A DNA stretch of 9,033 bases from Elusimicrobiota bacterium (GTDB taxonomy: Bacteria; Elusimicrobiota; Elusimicrobia; UBA1565; UBA9628): assembly GCA_016194625.1 (NCBI GenBank), contig JACQBB010000236.1, positions 1 to 9,033 of the forward strand, written 5' to 3'. Below, one piece after another: positions 1-5,867 of the stretch. The number at the start of each line of letters is the position of its first letter. Within the stretch, counting starts at the first letter, position 1. The translations under genes and the position numbers were made by a program. The notes under the pieces were generated by a model. It did no database searches, had not been told where the DNA came from, and saw only the letters and a list, made by a program, of their open reading frames with translations.

Positions 1-875
1 GCCCGGACCATCTCGGTCACGGCGTCGGCCATGTCCCGAGGGGCTCCGGCAAGTTCGTTGAGGTCGCTCCAGCGGGAGCGCAGGGTCCGGTCCAGGCGGA
101 CGCCGGACTCCGCCGGGTCCACCGCGACGCCCGAGCCCAGCGCCGAGGCGAACAGGCGCAGGAGCTCGTGCTTGGTGACCGGGCGGTTGGGGCAGAAGTG
201 ACGGACCGGCGCGACGGCGGTCAGGGTGTCGAAGAGCCCGCCGTCCACGATCCTCCGGCAGAGGTCGGCCACCTGCGGCGTGGTGACGCCGTTCCAGAGC
301 TGGTCGGTGTAGCCCTTGGCCCGCGAGCCCGAAGGTAGGCGGCGGAACCACTCGAAAAGCCCCCGGCCCTTCTCCGGGTCGGGCCCGACGATCGAGCAGC
401 GCAGGGTCAGCACGCGCGGGTCGGCGATCTCCCCCGCGAGCTTCGTCCGGCCGTACAGGTCCTCGGGGTCGGCGACGGAGCCCTCGTCGTAAGGCCCCGC
501 CTTCCCGGAGAAGACCCCGTCGGTCGAGAGATGGATCACGCGCGCGCCCGCGCGCGCCGCGGCCGCCGCCAAGCGGCGCGGCAGTTCGGCGTTGACGGCC
601 TCCGCGGCCCGGCGCGAGTCCGCGTCGTCCTCCCGGATCTCGGGCTTGGTCAGGCCGATCGCGTTGAGGACGAAATCCGTCCCGCCGTCGGCGGCCAGCA
701 GTGCGTCCAGCCCTTCCCCCGGGGCCAGGGCGTCGAAGTAGCCGGGCGCCCGCGGGTCGCGCCGCTGGCTGCGGCGGACCCTCCACCCCGGAGCCCCGGA
801 CAGACGGCTCCAGAGCATGCCTCCGAGCATGCCGGTGCCGCCCAAGACCAGGACGCGGGGAGTGGCTCCGGGCAT
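1..875 (-). CDS. RmlD-like SDR: putative NDP-4-keto-deoxysugar reductase (3' end cut by window)
   Basis: The frame opens with ATG at 875 and runs without a stop to the window edge, giving 291 complete codons. That is close to the usual 290-300 residues of RmlD (dTDP-4-dehydrorhamnose reductase), so only a few residues are probably missing. Visible motifs are the Rossmann loop GGTGMLG (residues 12-18), the STDGVFSG segment (117-124, matching STDYVF-D/G of RmlD but with Gly for Tyr) and the catalytic YGRTK (Tyr141, Lys145). Members of this family reduce the 4-keto group of a nucleotide-linked 6-deoxysugar with NAD(P)H in the cytoplasm. The ATG directly follows the TAG stop of the C-methyltransferase gene (TAGATG). 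A GGAG Shine-Dalgarno lies inside the end of that gene with a 5-base spacer, which supports this start. The exact substrate is not known. Its position beside a sugar C-methyltransferase suggests reduction of a C-methylated keto sugar (inference). It could also be an ordinary dTDP-rhamnose synthase or another RmlD-superfamily member. Confidence 0.85.
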   Translation of the reverse strand, partial: MPGATPRVLVLGGTGMLGGMLWSRLSGAPGWRVRRSQRRDPRAPGYFDALAPGEGLDALLAADGGTDFVLNAIGLTKPEIREDDADSRRAAEAVNAELPRRLAAAAARAGARVIHLSTDGVFSGKAGPYDEGSVADPEDLYGRTKLAGEIADPRVLTLRCSIVGPDPEKGRGLFEWFRRLPSGSRAKGYTDQLWNGVTTPQVADLCRRIVDGGLFDTLTAVAPVRHFCPNRPVTKHELLRLFASALGSGVAVDPAESGVRLDRTLRSRWSDLNELAGAPRDMADAVTEMVR

Positions 876-2156
876 CTAGGCTCCGAAGACCTCGACCGCG
901 GGGAGGGGCACGATGAACTTCCCGCCGTTCTTCAGGTAGTCGGCGCGGCGCTTGCGGACCTCGGCGATGAACGGCCAAGCGAAGACCAGCGCGTAGTCCG
1001 GCTTCTTGGCCATCGCCTCCACGTCGGACCACGGCTTGATGGGGCAGTGCGTCCCGGGCGTCAGGAACCCGTGCTTGGCCGGGGCGTCGTCCACGACGAA
1101 GTCCAGGTAGCGGCCGTCGATGCCGCAATAGTTCATGATGGTCGTCGCCCGGCCCGAGGCGCCGTAGCCGATGACGCTCTTCCCCTCCGCCTCGATCTTG
1201 TCGAGCAGGGCCAGCAGGTCCTTCTTGGTCTTGGCGACCTTCGCGCCGTAGCCCTCGTAGGTCTTGGCGTCGAGGAGGCCCTTCGCCTTCTCCTCGTCGC
1301 GCTGGGCCTGGACGGTCGGCGAGACCGGGTGGGGATGGGCCGCCTTGCGCTGAGCGTAGAAGCGCAGGGTGCCGGAGCGCAGGGCGATCTTCTTGACCTC
1401 GAACACCTCCAGGCCGTACCGGCCCAGGAACTTCTCCAGGCAGGCGAGCGTGTAATAGCTCATGTGCTCGTGGTACATCATGTCGTACTGCATCTCCTCC
1501 AGCACGACGCCCAGGTAATAGATCTCGAAGACGAAGACGCCCTTCTCGCCCAGGACGCGGTCCACGCCGCGCATCACCTCGTGCATGTCGTCGATGTGGG
1601 CGAACGAGAAGCTGGAGACCACGGCGTCCGCCTTCCCGTGCTCGGCGACGATCTTGTCCGCGGCCTTGGTCCCGAAGCAGTCGTTGATGGCGACCACGCC
1701 CGGGTCCTTGATGGTGGCGACGACGTTCGTCGCCGGATCGACGCCCACGTTGCGCACGCCGCGCGCCGCCAGGTGGCGCAGGAAGACGCCGTCGTTGCAG
1801 CCGATCTCCACGACCAGGGATTCCTTCGGCTTCACGAAGCGGGCGCACATCTCCTCGGCGAACTGGCCGAAGTGGTCGCGCAGGGTCTGGATGGCGGACG
1901 AGAAGTAGAAATAGTTCTTGAACAGGACGTCCACGGGGATGACCGTGTCCACCTGGACGTTCGTGCACGACCGGCAGAACTGCATCCCCATCGGGTAGAA
2001 CTTCTCATCGGGGACCTGCTCCGGCTTCAGGAAGGCGCCCGCCAGGGGGAAGTCGCCGAAATCGATGAAGGTCTTGAGGTCCTTGCCGCCGCACAGCCGG
2101 CAGGCCGTCAGGGTGCGGAACTCTCCGCGGGGCTTGGGGAGGGTCGTGGTGGTCAT
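876..2156 (-). CDS. Zinc-binding SAM-dependent sugar C-methyltransferase (TcaB9/NovU/TylC3-like), 426 aa
   Basis: The protein has the three-part build of NDP-sugar C-methyltransferases. An N-terminal zinc-binding module has Cys19/Cys22 and Cys61/Cys64 as two CxxC pairs. A class I SAM fold follows with motif VEIGCNDG (116-123). A C-terminal Rossmann-like domain carries VIGYGASGRATT (328-339). The family motif YHEH is at 228-231. From memory of the TcaB9 structure work, its active-site residues are Tyr76, His181, Tyr222, Glu224 and His225. At a constant offset of +6 this protein has Tyr82, His187, Tyr228, Glu230 and His231, so the catalytic set looks complete. Known relatives move a methyl group from SAM to a carbon next to a keto group on a nucleotide-linked deoxysugar, making a branched sugar. 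The start at 2156 has GGAG five bases upstream and forms an ATGA overlap with the preceding glycosyltransferase. The frame stays open to 2894, but that extension overlaps the glycosyltransferase and is not real. Which carbon is methylated cannot be told. Confidence 0.9.
   Translation of the reverse strand: MTTTTLPKPRGEFRTLTACRLCGGKDLKTFIDFGDFPLAGAFLKPEQVPDEKFYPMGMQFCRSCTNVQVDTVIPVDVLFKNYFYFSSAIQTLRDHFGQFAEEMCARFVKPKESLVVEIGCNDGVFLRHLAARGVRNVGVDPATNVVATIKDPGVVAINDCFGTKAADKIVAEHGKADAVVSSFSFAHIDDMHEVMRGVDRVLGEKGVFVFEIYYLGVVLEEMQYDMMYHEHMSYYTLACLEKFLGRYGLEVFEVKKIALRSGTLRFYAQRKAAHPHPVSPTVQAQRDEEKAKGLLDAKTYEGYGAKVAKTKKDLLALLDKIEAEGKSVIGYGASGRATTIMNYCGIDGRYLDFVVDDAPAKHGFLTPGTHCPIKPWSDVEAMAKKPDYALVFAWPFIAEVRKRRADYLKNGGKFIVPLPAVEVFGA
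881..884 (-). promoter_or_regulatory. Ribosome binding site for the RmlD-like gene
   Basis: GGAG on the minus strand, 5 bases upstream of the ATG at 875. It lies inside the last codons of the C-methyltransferase gene. It decides the start of the reductase and shows that its translation begins where the upstream gene ends. Confidence 0.6.
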
Positions 2157-2944
2157 CGTTTCTCCGTGGATGGCGCCTCCGGGGACGGAGGGCGCACGAG
2201 GCTGAGGACGGCGTACTTCAGGTATTGGCCGAAGACCTTCGGCTTGTAGACGAACCGGGAGACCCCTTGGTCGGGTCCGCGGCTGGTCAGCACGTAGGAG
2301 ACCTCGGCGAAGGTCTTGGCGTAGGAGGACATGTAATACATCTCCTCCATGATTATGGCGAACGCCTTCTCGCGGTAAGGGATGCGCGCCAGGAGGTCGA
2401 CCTTGGCGGCGCGGAACCCGTTCGTGCAGTCCGCGACGGGCAGCCGGAACAAGGCCCGGGCGACGGCGTTGCCGACGCGGGAGATCGCGACGCGATGGAA
2501 CGGAACGCCTCTCATCCCCCCGCCCAGTGAGTAGCGCGTCGCCTTGATCAGGTCGTAGTCGCCGCGCATCTTCTCGACGAACGGCGCCACGTAGGACGGG
2601 TCGGTCGTGAGGTCGGCGTCCAGGAAGAGCGCGTAGCCCAGGCCGCGGCGGGACGCCTCGCGGATACCGGTCACGAGCGCGGCGCCGTAGCCCGCATTGG
2701 CGGGGTGCTCGACGACGACGAGGCGCGGGAACTCGGCGGCGAGCCGGCGGAGGATCTCCCGCGTCCGGTCGCGGCTGCCGTCGTCCACGACGATGAGCGT
2801 CCCGCGCGGGTCGGTCGCCTCCAGAGCCTCGGTGACGCGGCGGACGCAGCGCTCCGCGTTCGACTCCTCGTCGAACATCGGGACGATGGCGCAATAGCCC
2901 CGAGACAACGCCATCGGCGCCGAGGCAACGTCGTTCCCTCCCAT
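2153..2944 (-). CDS. Family 2 glycosyltransferase, DPM1-like, with intact DXD, 263 aa
   Basis: This is a GT-A fold family 2 glycosyltransferase. It has an N-terminal nucleotide-binding strand (AIVPMFDEE, 19-27), VVDDGSRDRT (52-61) and the metal-binding LDADL (108-112, Asp109 and Asp111). A CTNGFRA segment (173-179) resembles the Gly-Phe-Arg region of dolichyl- or polyprenyl-phosphate sugar transferases. No clear membrane segment is present, only a mildly hydrophobic stretch near 241-250, so it is probably cytoplasmic or peripheral. It should transfer a sugar from a nucleotide donor to a polyprenyl carrier or to a lipid-linked repeat unit; donor and acceptor are unknown. The preferred start is ATG at 2944, which shares its A with the upstream stop (TAATG) and implies re-initiation. 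An in-frame TTG at 2953 would add three residues and is less likely. No good Shine-Dalgarno is visible. The stop overlaps the next start as ATGA. Confidence 0.88.
   Translation of the reverse strand: MGGNDVASAPMALSRGYCAIVPMFDEESNAERCVRRVTEALEATDPRGTLIVVDDGSRDRTREILRRLAAEFPRLVVVEHPANAGYGAALVTGIREASRRGLGYALFLDADLTTDPSYVAPFVEKMRGDYDLIKATRYSLGGGMRGVPFHRVAISRVGNAVARALFRLPVADCTNGFRAAKVDLLARIPYREKAFAIIMEEMYYMSSYAKTFAEVSYVLTSRGPDQGVSRFVYKPKVFGQYLKYAVLSLVRPPSPEAPSTEKR
2162..2165 (-). promoter_or_regulatory. Ribosome binding site for the C-methyltransferase
   Basis: GGAG followed by a 5-base spacer to the ATG at 2156, inside the final codons of the upstream glycosyltransferase. It supports the short 426-residue form rather than the longer open frame. 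Confidence 0.6.
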
Positions 2945-3675
2945 TAGAACCAAACCAAAGCGCCCGCTTGGTGCAGCCAGGCGCGGAAGAGGACGTAGGC
3001 GTAGCTGGTCGCTTCCCGGAGGAAGTGGAACTGGGAGATGCCCTTCTCCCGGAAGGACTGCTTGCCGGGGACGAAGACGATCTTCCCCCCCGCCAGATGG
3101 GTCTTGAAAACGATCTCCGGGATGAGGGAGAGGTTGTTGGCGCGAACCCCGACCGCGAGCAGGAAGGTGCGGTCCACCAGCTTGAACGAGCAGGTGGGGT
3201 CGCGCACGTCCCAGCCCAGGAAGGCGCGGACGGCGCCGCGGAACGCGTCCTGGTAGCGCTTGAAGCGCCCGGGGATGTTGTCGCTGTCCTGATCGCGCTC
3301 GTAGCGGGAGGTCTGGACCAACTGGGCGCCCTTGCGCGCCTCCGCGACGAAGCGCGGCAGGTCCTCCAGGGGGTGGGCGCCGTCGGCGGTCATCAGCAGG
3401 CAGTAGCGGCCGGTCGCGTGGGCCAGGCCGTAGCGGATGAGGGCGCCGAAGCCGCGCCGGGGCTCGAAGCGGTGGACGACGCGGATGTTCAGCGGCTTAT
3501 GCTTCTGGCGTAGGCCCTGCGCGACGGCCAGAGTGTCGTCTTCGCTCGCGTCGTCGAGGACCAGGGTCTCCACGTCCAAGTCCGCCCCCAGGCAGACGCG
3601 CTCGAGCCTCTCCAAAAGCGCCGGGAGGTTCTTGGCCTCGTTGAGGCAGGGGATGAGGACGCTGATCTCCGCCAT
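2944..3675 (-). CDS. Family 2 glycosyltransferase, DPM1-like, with altered DXD, 243 aa
   Basis: This protein is related in plan to the glycosyltransferase that follows it. It starts with an ISVLIPCLNEA strand (4-14), then LVLDDASEDDT (38-48) as the nucleotide-binding acidic motif, and a DPTCSFKLVDR segment (159-169) at the place of the usual D-x-T-C/N-G-F-R. Where DPM1-like enzymes normally read D-A-D, this one reads T-A-D-G (96-99), so the first Asp is missing. A GKQSFREKGISQF stretch (204-216) resembles the R-x-x-G-x-S region of the family. No convincing membrane segment is seen. Its likely role is sugar transfer in repeat-unit assembly, or possibly a partner role if the motif change lowers activity. 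The ATG at 3675 lies 12 bases after the cupin stop. A GAGG about 10 bases upstream, overlapping that stop, is the only candidate ribosome site. Donor and acceptor are unknown. Confidence 0.85.
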   Translation of the reverse strand: MAEISVLIPCLNEAKNLPALLERLERVCLGADLDVETLVLDDASEDDTLAVAQGLRQKHKPLNIRVVHRFEPRRGFGALIRYGLAHATGRYCLLMTADGAHPLEDLPRFVAEARKGAQLVQTSRYERDQDSDNIPGRFKRYQDAFRGAVRAFLGWDVRDPTCSFKLVDRTFLLAVGVRANNLSLIPEIVFKTHLAGGKIVFVPGKQSFREKGISQFHFLREATSYAYVLFRAWLHQAGALVWF

Positions 3676-3687
3676 CGGAGGGGCGCC

Positions 3688-4140
3688 TCAGCGCTCGACG
3701 ACCTGCCAGCAGTCCCAGTGGCGCGCGTCGAAGCGGTAATCGTCGCCCTGGCTCTCCTGGAGCGTCGTGGTCGAGAAGATCATGATGCGCGTCCCCTCCT
3801 GCAGGGACATCATGCCGTTGGCGTAGCCCGCGGGCACGCGCAGGAGGCACGGCTTGTCGCCGGACAGCACGTAGCGCTTGACGGGCAGGGACTTGGACGG
3901 CTTCTCCCAGTCGTCGATCTTCACCGCGCCGACGACCGCGGAGCCGGACAGGACGAAGAAGTACTTGGCTTCCTTCTTGTGGCCGTGCCAGGCGCGGACG
4001 AAGCCCGCGCGATGGTTCTCGATGAGGTAGAAGCGCTTGACGTCCTTGAAGTCGAAGGCGTTGACGAAGGACAGGCGGCCGCGGTCGTCGACCGCCAGCC
4101 CTCCTTCGATGAGGGTCGGCTCGGTGTCGGCGTTGGTCAT
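3688..4140 (-). CDS. RmlC/FdtA-like cupin, putative NDP-sugar epimerase or ketoisomerase, 150 aa
   Basis: A short single-domain cupin. The core motif RAWHGHKKEAKYFFVLSG (49-66) corresponds to the RGLHYQ...K...V-x-x-G region of dTDP-4-dehydrorhamnose 3,5-epimerase (RmlC), and also to the G-H-H-like motif of FdtA/QdtA 3,4-ketoisomerases. Further matches are VPAGYANGMMSL (102-113; RmlC usually reads P-G-F-A-H-G-F) and a C-terminal GDDYRFDARHW (132-142) like the W-N/D-D-P end of RmlC. At 150 residues it is shorter than RmlC (about 180) and nearer to FdtA. The start at 4140 forms ATGA with the upstream SDR gene. The frame stays open to 4575, but the extra part runs through the SDR gene and is low-complexity Arg/Pro-rich, so it is a shadow. 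The protein should act in the cytoplasm on a 4-keto nucleotide sugar. Whether it epimerises C3/C5 or isomerises the keto group cannot be decided here. Confidence 0.85.
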   Translation of the reverse strand: MTNADTEPTLIEGGLAVDDRGRLSFVNAFDFKDVKRFYLIENHRAGFVRAWHGHKKEAKYFFVLSGSAVVGAVKIDDWEKPSKSLPVKRYVLSGDKPCLLRVPAGYANGMMSLQEGTRIMIFSTTTLQESQGDDYRFDARHWDCWQVVER

Positions 4141-5114
4141 ATCTCGGTGGGGGCCTCGTAGCCGAGCGGCGACGCCGGCCGGTCGAGGAATTCCTTCAGG
4201 AAGCGCTGATTCGAGTGGCGCGGGACGGCGACGTTCTTGATGCGGTTCTGCTCGATGAGGGCCTTCAGCTCCAGCATGCCGGGCTCCAGGTCCCACTTCG
4301 CCTCGAAGCCCAGGTCGCGGCGGGCCTTCTCGCTGGTGACGCGGTAGTTGCGGCTGTCCTGGAACTTCACCTCGGTGCGGTGCACCTCCAGTCCCGGGAA
4401 ATGCCGCAGGAACATGTCCGCCAGGTCGGTGATGCGGACGTTCACGGAATGCAGGTTGTACAGGCCCGTGTGGCGCGTCTCCAGGTTCCGGGCGATGGCC
4501 TCGGCCACGTCCCGGACATGGAGCAGGGGCCGGTACTGGTCCCCGCCGAACACGCTGATGCGGTTGTACAGGCACGCCTTGACCGTCAGGACGTTCACGA
4601 CCAGGTCCAGGCGGATGCGCGAGTAGGTGTCCCCCACCCCGAACAGCGTGCCCAGGCGGAAGACCAGGGCGTTCTTGTCCAGGAGGTGCTTCTCCGCCTC
4701 CATCTTGGTCTGCGCGTAGAGCGAGAGCGGGTTGAGCGGGGAGGCCTCGTCGAGCAGGCCGTCCTGGGCGCCGTAGACCGAGCAGGTCGAGGTGAAGAGG
4801 ATGCGCCCGCCGAAGCGGCGCGAGAGCTCGCCCACGGAGTCGCGGTTGATCTTCTCAGTGAGCTTGGGGTCCATCGCGCAGGCGCCGTCGCCGACCAGCG
4901 CCGCCAGCCAGACCACCGCGTCCGCCCACTTCAGGTGCGGGTCCAGGGCTGTCCAATCCCGGATGTCGCCCAGGAAGAAATCCACGGGCTTGCGGTAGGA
5001 CTCCTCGTACACGAGCGAGTCGTAGACCCGGACCTTGTGGCCGGATTGCGCCAGCCGGTCCGTCAGGGCGCCGCCGACGTAGCCGGCGCCGCCCACGATC
5101 AGGATGTTACCCAT
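4137..5114 (-). CDS. NAD-dependent nucleotide-sugar epimerase/dehydratase, extended SDR, 325 aa
   Basis: A full-length extended short-chain dehydrogenase. The NAD-binding GGAGYVGG is at 8-15, the acidic D-I-R after the third strand is Asp50-Arg52, the AAL strand end is at 71-73, the Ser/Thr active-site strand TSTCSVYG is at 108-115, and the catalytic YAQTK has Tyr133 and Lys137. A DSRNYRVTSEKARRDLGF stretch (253-270) is typical of the substrate-binding C-terminal half of this group. Enzymes of this type epimerise, dehydrate or reduce nucleotide-bound sugars using tightly bound NAD(P). The ATG at 5114 has AAGAGG six bases upstream. The stop overlaps the cupin start as ATGA. As first gene of the sugar block it probably acts on the same nucleotide sugar as the cupin or on a second repeat-unit sugar (inference). 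It is not clearly a 4,6-dehydratase: the active site reads S-T-C and not the T-D-E of RmlB. Confidence 0.88.
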   Translation of the reverse strand: MGNILIVGGAGYVGGALTDRLAQSGHKVRVYDSLVYEESYRKPVDFFLGDIRDWTALDPHLKWADAVVWLAALVGDGACAMDPKLTEKINRDSVGELSRRFGGRILFTSTCSVYGAQDGLLDEASPLNPLSLYAQTKMEAEKHLLDKNALVFRLGTLFGVGDTYSRIRLDLVVNVLTVKACLYNRISVFGGDQYRPLLHVRDVAEAIARNLETRHTGLYNLHSVNVRITDLADMFLRHFPGLEVHRTEVKFQDSRNYRVTSEKARRDLGFEAKWDLEPGMLELKALIEQNRIKNVAVPRHSNQRFLKEFLDRPASPLGYEAPTEI

Positions 5115-5154
5115 GGATGTCCTCTTGCCCCATCGTCATTATCGCAATTTTCAT
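5107..5154 (-). other. 15-codon open frame bridging two genes; possible gene remnant or coupling leader
   Basis: An ATG at 5154 overlaps the methyltransferase stop as ATGA, the same coupling used elsewhere in this operon. It opens a frame reading MKIAIMTMGQEDIHG that stops (TAA, 5109-5107) eight bases inside the SDR gene. The first residues look like the hydrophobic first strand of many glycosyltransferases or nucleotide-binding proteins, so it may be the stump of a lost gene. It could equally work as a short leader carrying ribosomes from the methyltransferase to the SDR start, or be chance. It is not proposed as a functional protein. Confidence 0.35.
5121..5126 (-). promoter_or_regulatory. 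Ribosome binding site for the extended-SDR gene
   Basis: AAGAGG with a 6-base spacer to ATG 5114. It is the only gene start in the downstream block that has an intergenic ribosome site not buried in the preceding protein gene. Confidence 0.65.
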
Positions 5155-5168
5155 GCCCGCTTTGTCAG
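5138..5168 (-). promoter_or_regulatory. Possible internal sigma70-type promoter ahead of the sugar block
   Basis: On the minus strand CTGACA (5168-5163, one mismatch to TTGACA) is followed after 19 bases by GATAAT (5143-5138, one mismatch to TATAAT). A TG one base upstream of the hexamer makes an extended -10. Transcription would begin near 5131 and leave a very short leader containing the AAGAGG ribosome site. The spacer is longer than the ideal 17. The match could be chance, since this is also the most AT-rich spot in the junction. Confidence 0.3.
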
Positions 5169-5867
5169 GGCGCCGTAGAGGGAGAGATGGAAGGTCGAGG
5201 GGCCCCTCTCCAGAAGCCAATTCAATCCCAATCCGATCCGGTGGAGGGGATCGGAATGCTCGAAATAGGTCGGCCATCCGACGAACGTTCGGAATTCGGT
5301 CAGAGAGAAACCCGCCATCCCTCCCAGACGGGCGATGGTCCGCCGGGTGTTGAGCCTGTAATAGGTCGGGAACGTGTCTATCTCCGCTGTCGGAACCATC
5401 AGCGACTTGTACCGGACATGGAACCAGAACGGCGTCAATGAGGCGATCACCGCCACATAGCCGAAACGATTGGGGGTCATGAACAGAAGCCGGCCGCCCG
5501 GCTTCAGGACCCGGGCCGCTTCGCCTAAGACCTCCAATGGGCGTTCCAAATGTTCGAAGACATGTTCGCAAAGAACGAGGTCGACGGCTCCATCGTGGAG
5601 CGGGATCTTCGCGCCGTCCGCGAGCAGCTTGGTCTGATTCGGATTTAGCTCGAGGCCTTTCTCATCGCAGTCGACGGAGATCAATTTCCGCCCGGGCAGA
5701 GCCGCCCCCATCCCTAACGCGTCGCGACCGGCCCCCAAATGGAGAATTTCGTCCCCCGGGCGTGAGAATTCCCTTGCTCGGGAAATGTAATGCTCGTGCG
5801 CCGGGACAAACGCCGGGAACCAGCGGCGGTGGCGCGCTTCCACCACCTCGGTGGCTGGGCGAGTCAT
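5151..5867 (-). CDS. Class I SAM-dependent methyltransferase (Methyltransf_11 type), 238 aa
   Basis: A compact SAM-dependent methyltransferase. Motif I reads ILHLGAGRDALG (41-52), with Arg-Asp where many relatives have a third Gly. The acidic ribose-binding residue is in ISVDCDEKG (63-71). VDLVLCEHVFEHLERP (95-110) is the typical motif II region, and ARVLKPGGRLLFMTPN (118-133) follows, as in the ubiquinone/menaquinone and sugar O-methyltransferase-like group. The C-terminal part (150-238) contains an aromatic-rich hydrophobic stretch that may touch membrane or lipid. The substrate cannot be read from sequence; in this position a sugar or lipid-linked glycan is the likely acceptor. The start at 5867 has a strong GGAGG six bases upstream and overlaps the flippase stop as ATGA. 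The frame stays open to 6317, but that extension lies inside the flippase gene. The stop at 5151-5153 overlaps a 15-codon open frame. Confidence 0.87.
   Translation of the reverse strand: MTRPATEVVEARHRRWFPAFVPAHEHYISRAREFSRPGDEILHLGAGRDALGMGAALPGRKLISVDCDEKGLELNPNQTKLLADGAKIPLHDGAVDLVLCEHVFEHLERPLEVLGEAARVLKPGGRLLFMTPNRFGYVAVIASLTPFWFHVRYKSLMVPTAEIDTFPTYYRLNTRRTIARLGGMAGFSLTEFRTFVGWPTYFEHSDPLHRIGLGLNWLLERGPSTFHLSLYGALTKRA

Noticed and set aside
531..2249. Long plus-strand open frame of 572 codons
   Set aside because: It lies antisense to the C-methyltransferase and parts of both neighbours. Its translation is rich in Arg, Ala, Val, Asp and His with no domain pattern, as expected from the GC-rich third positions of the real genes.
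2157..2894. N-terminal extension of the C-methyltransferase frame
   Set aside because: It covers the glycosyltransferase gene in another frame and is Arg/Pro-rich. The internal ATG at 2156 has a good ribosome site and the zinc-binding domain begins right after it.
4141..4575. N-terminal extension of the cupin frame
   Set aside because: It overlaps the SDR gene and is Arg/Pro/Gly/His-rich. The ATG at 4140 in an ATGA overlap starts a protein of normal cupin size.
4215..5441. Plus-strand open frame of 408 codons
   Set aside because: Antisense to the SDR gene and the end of the small methyltransferase. It has low-complexity composition and no recognisable motif; a high-GC shadow.
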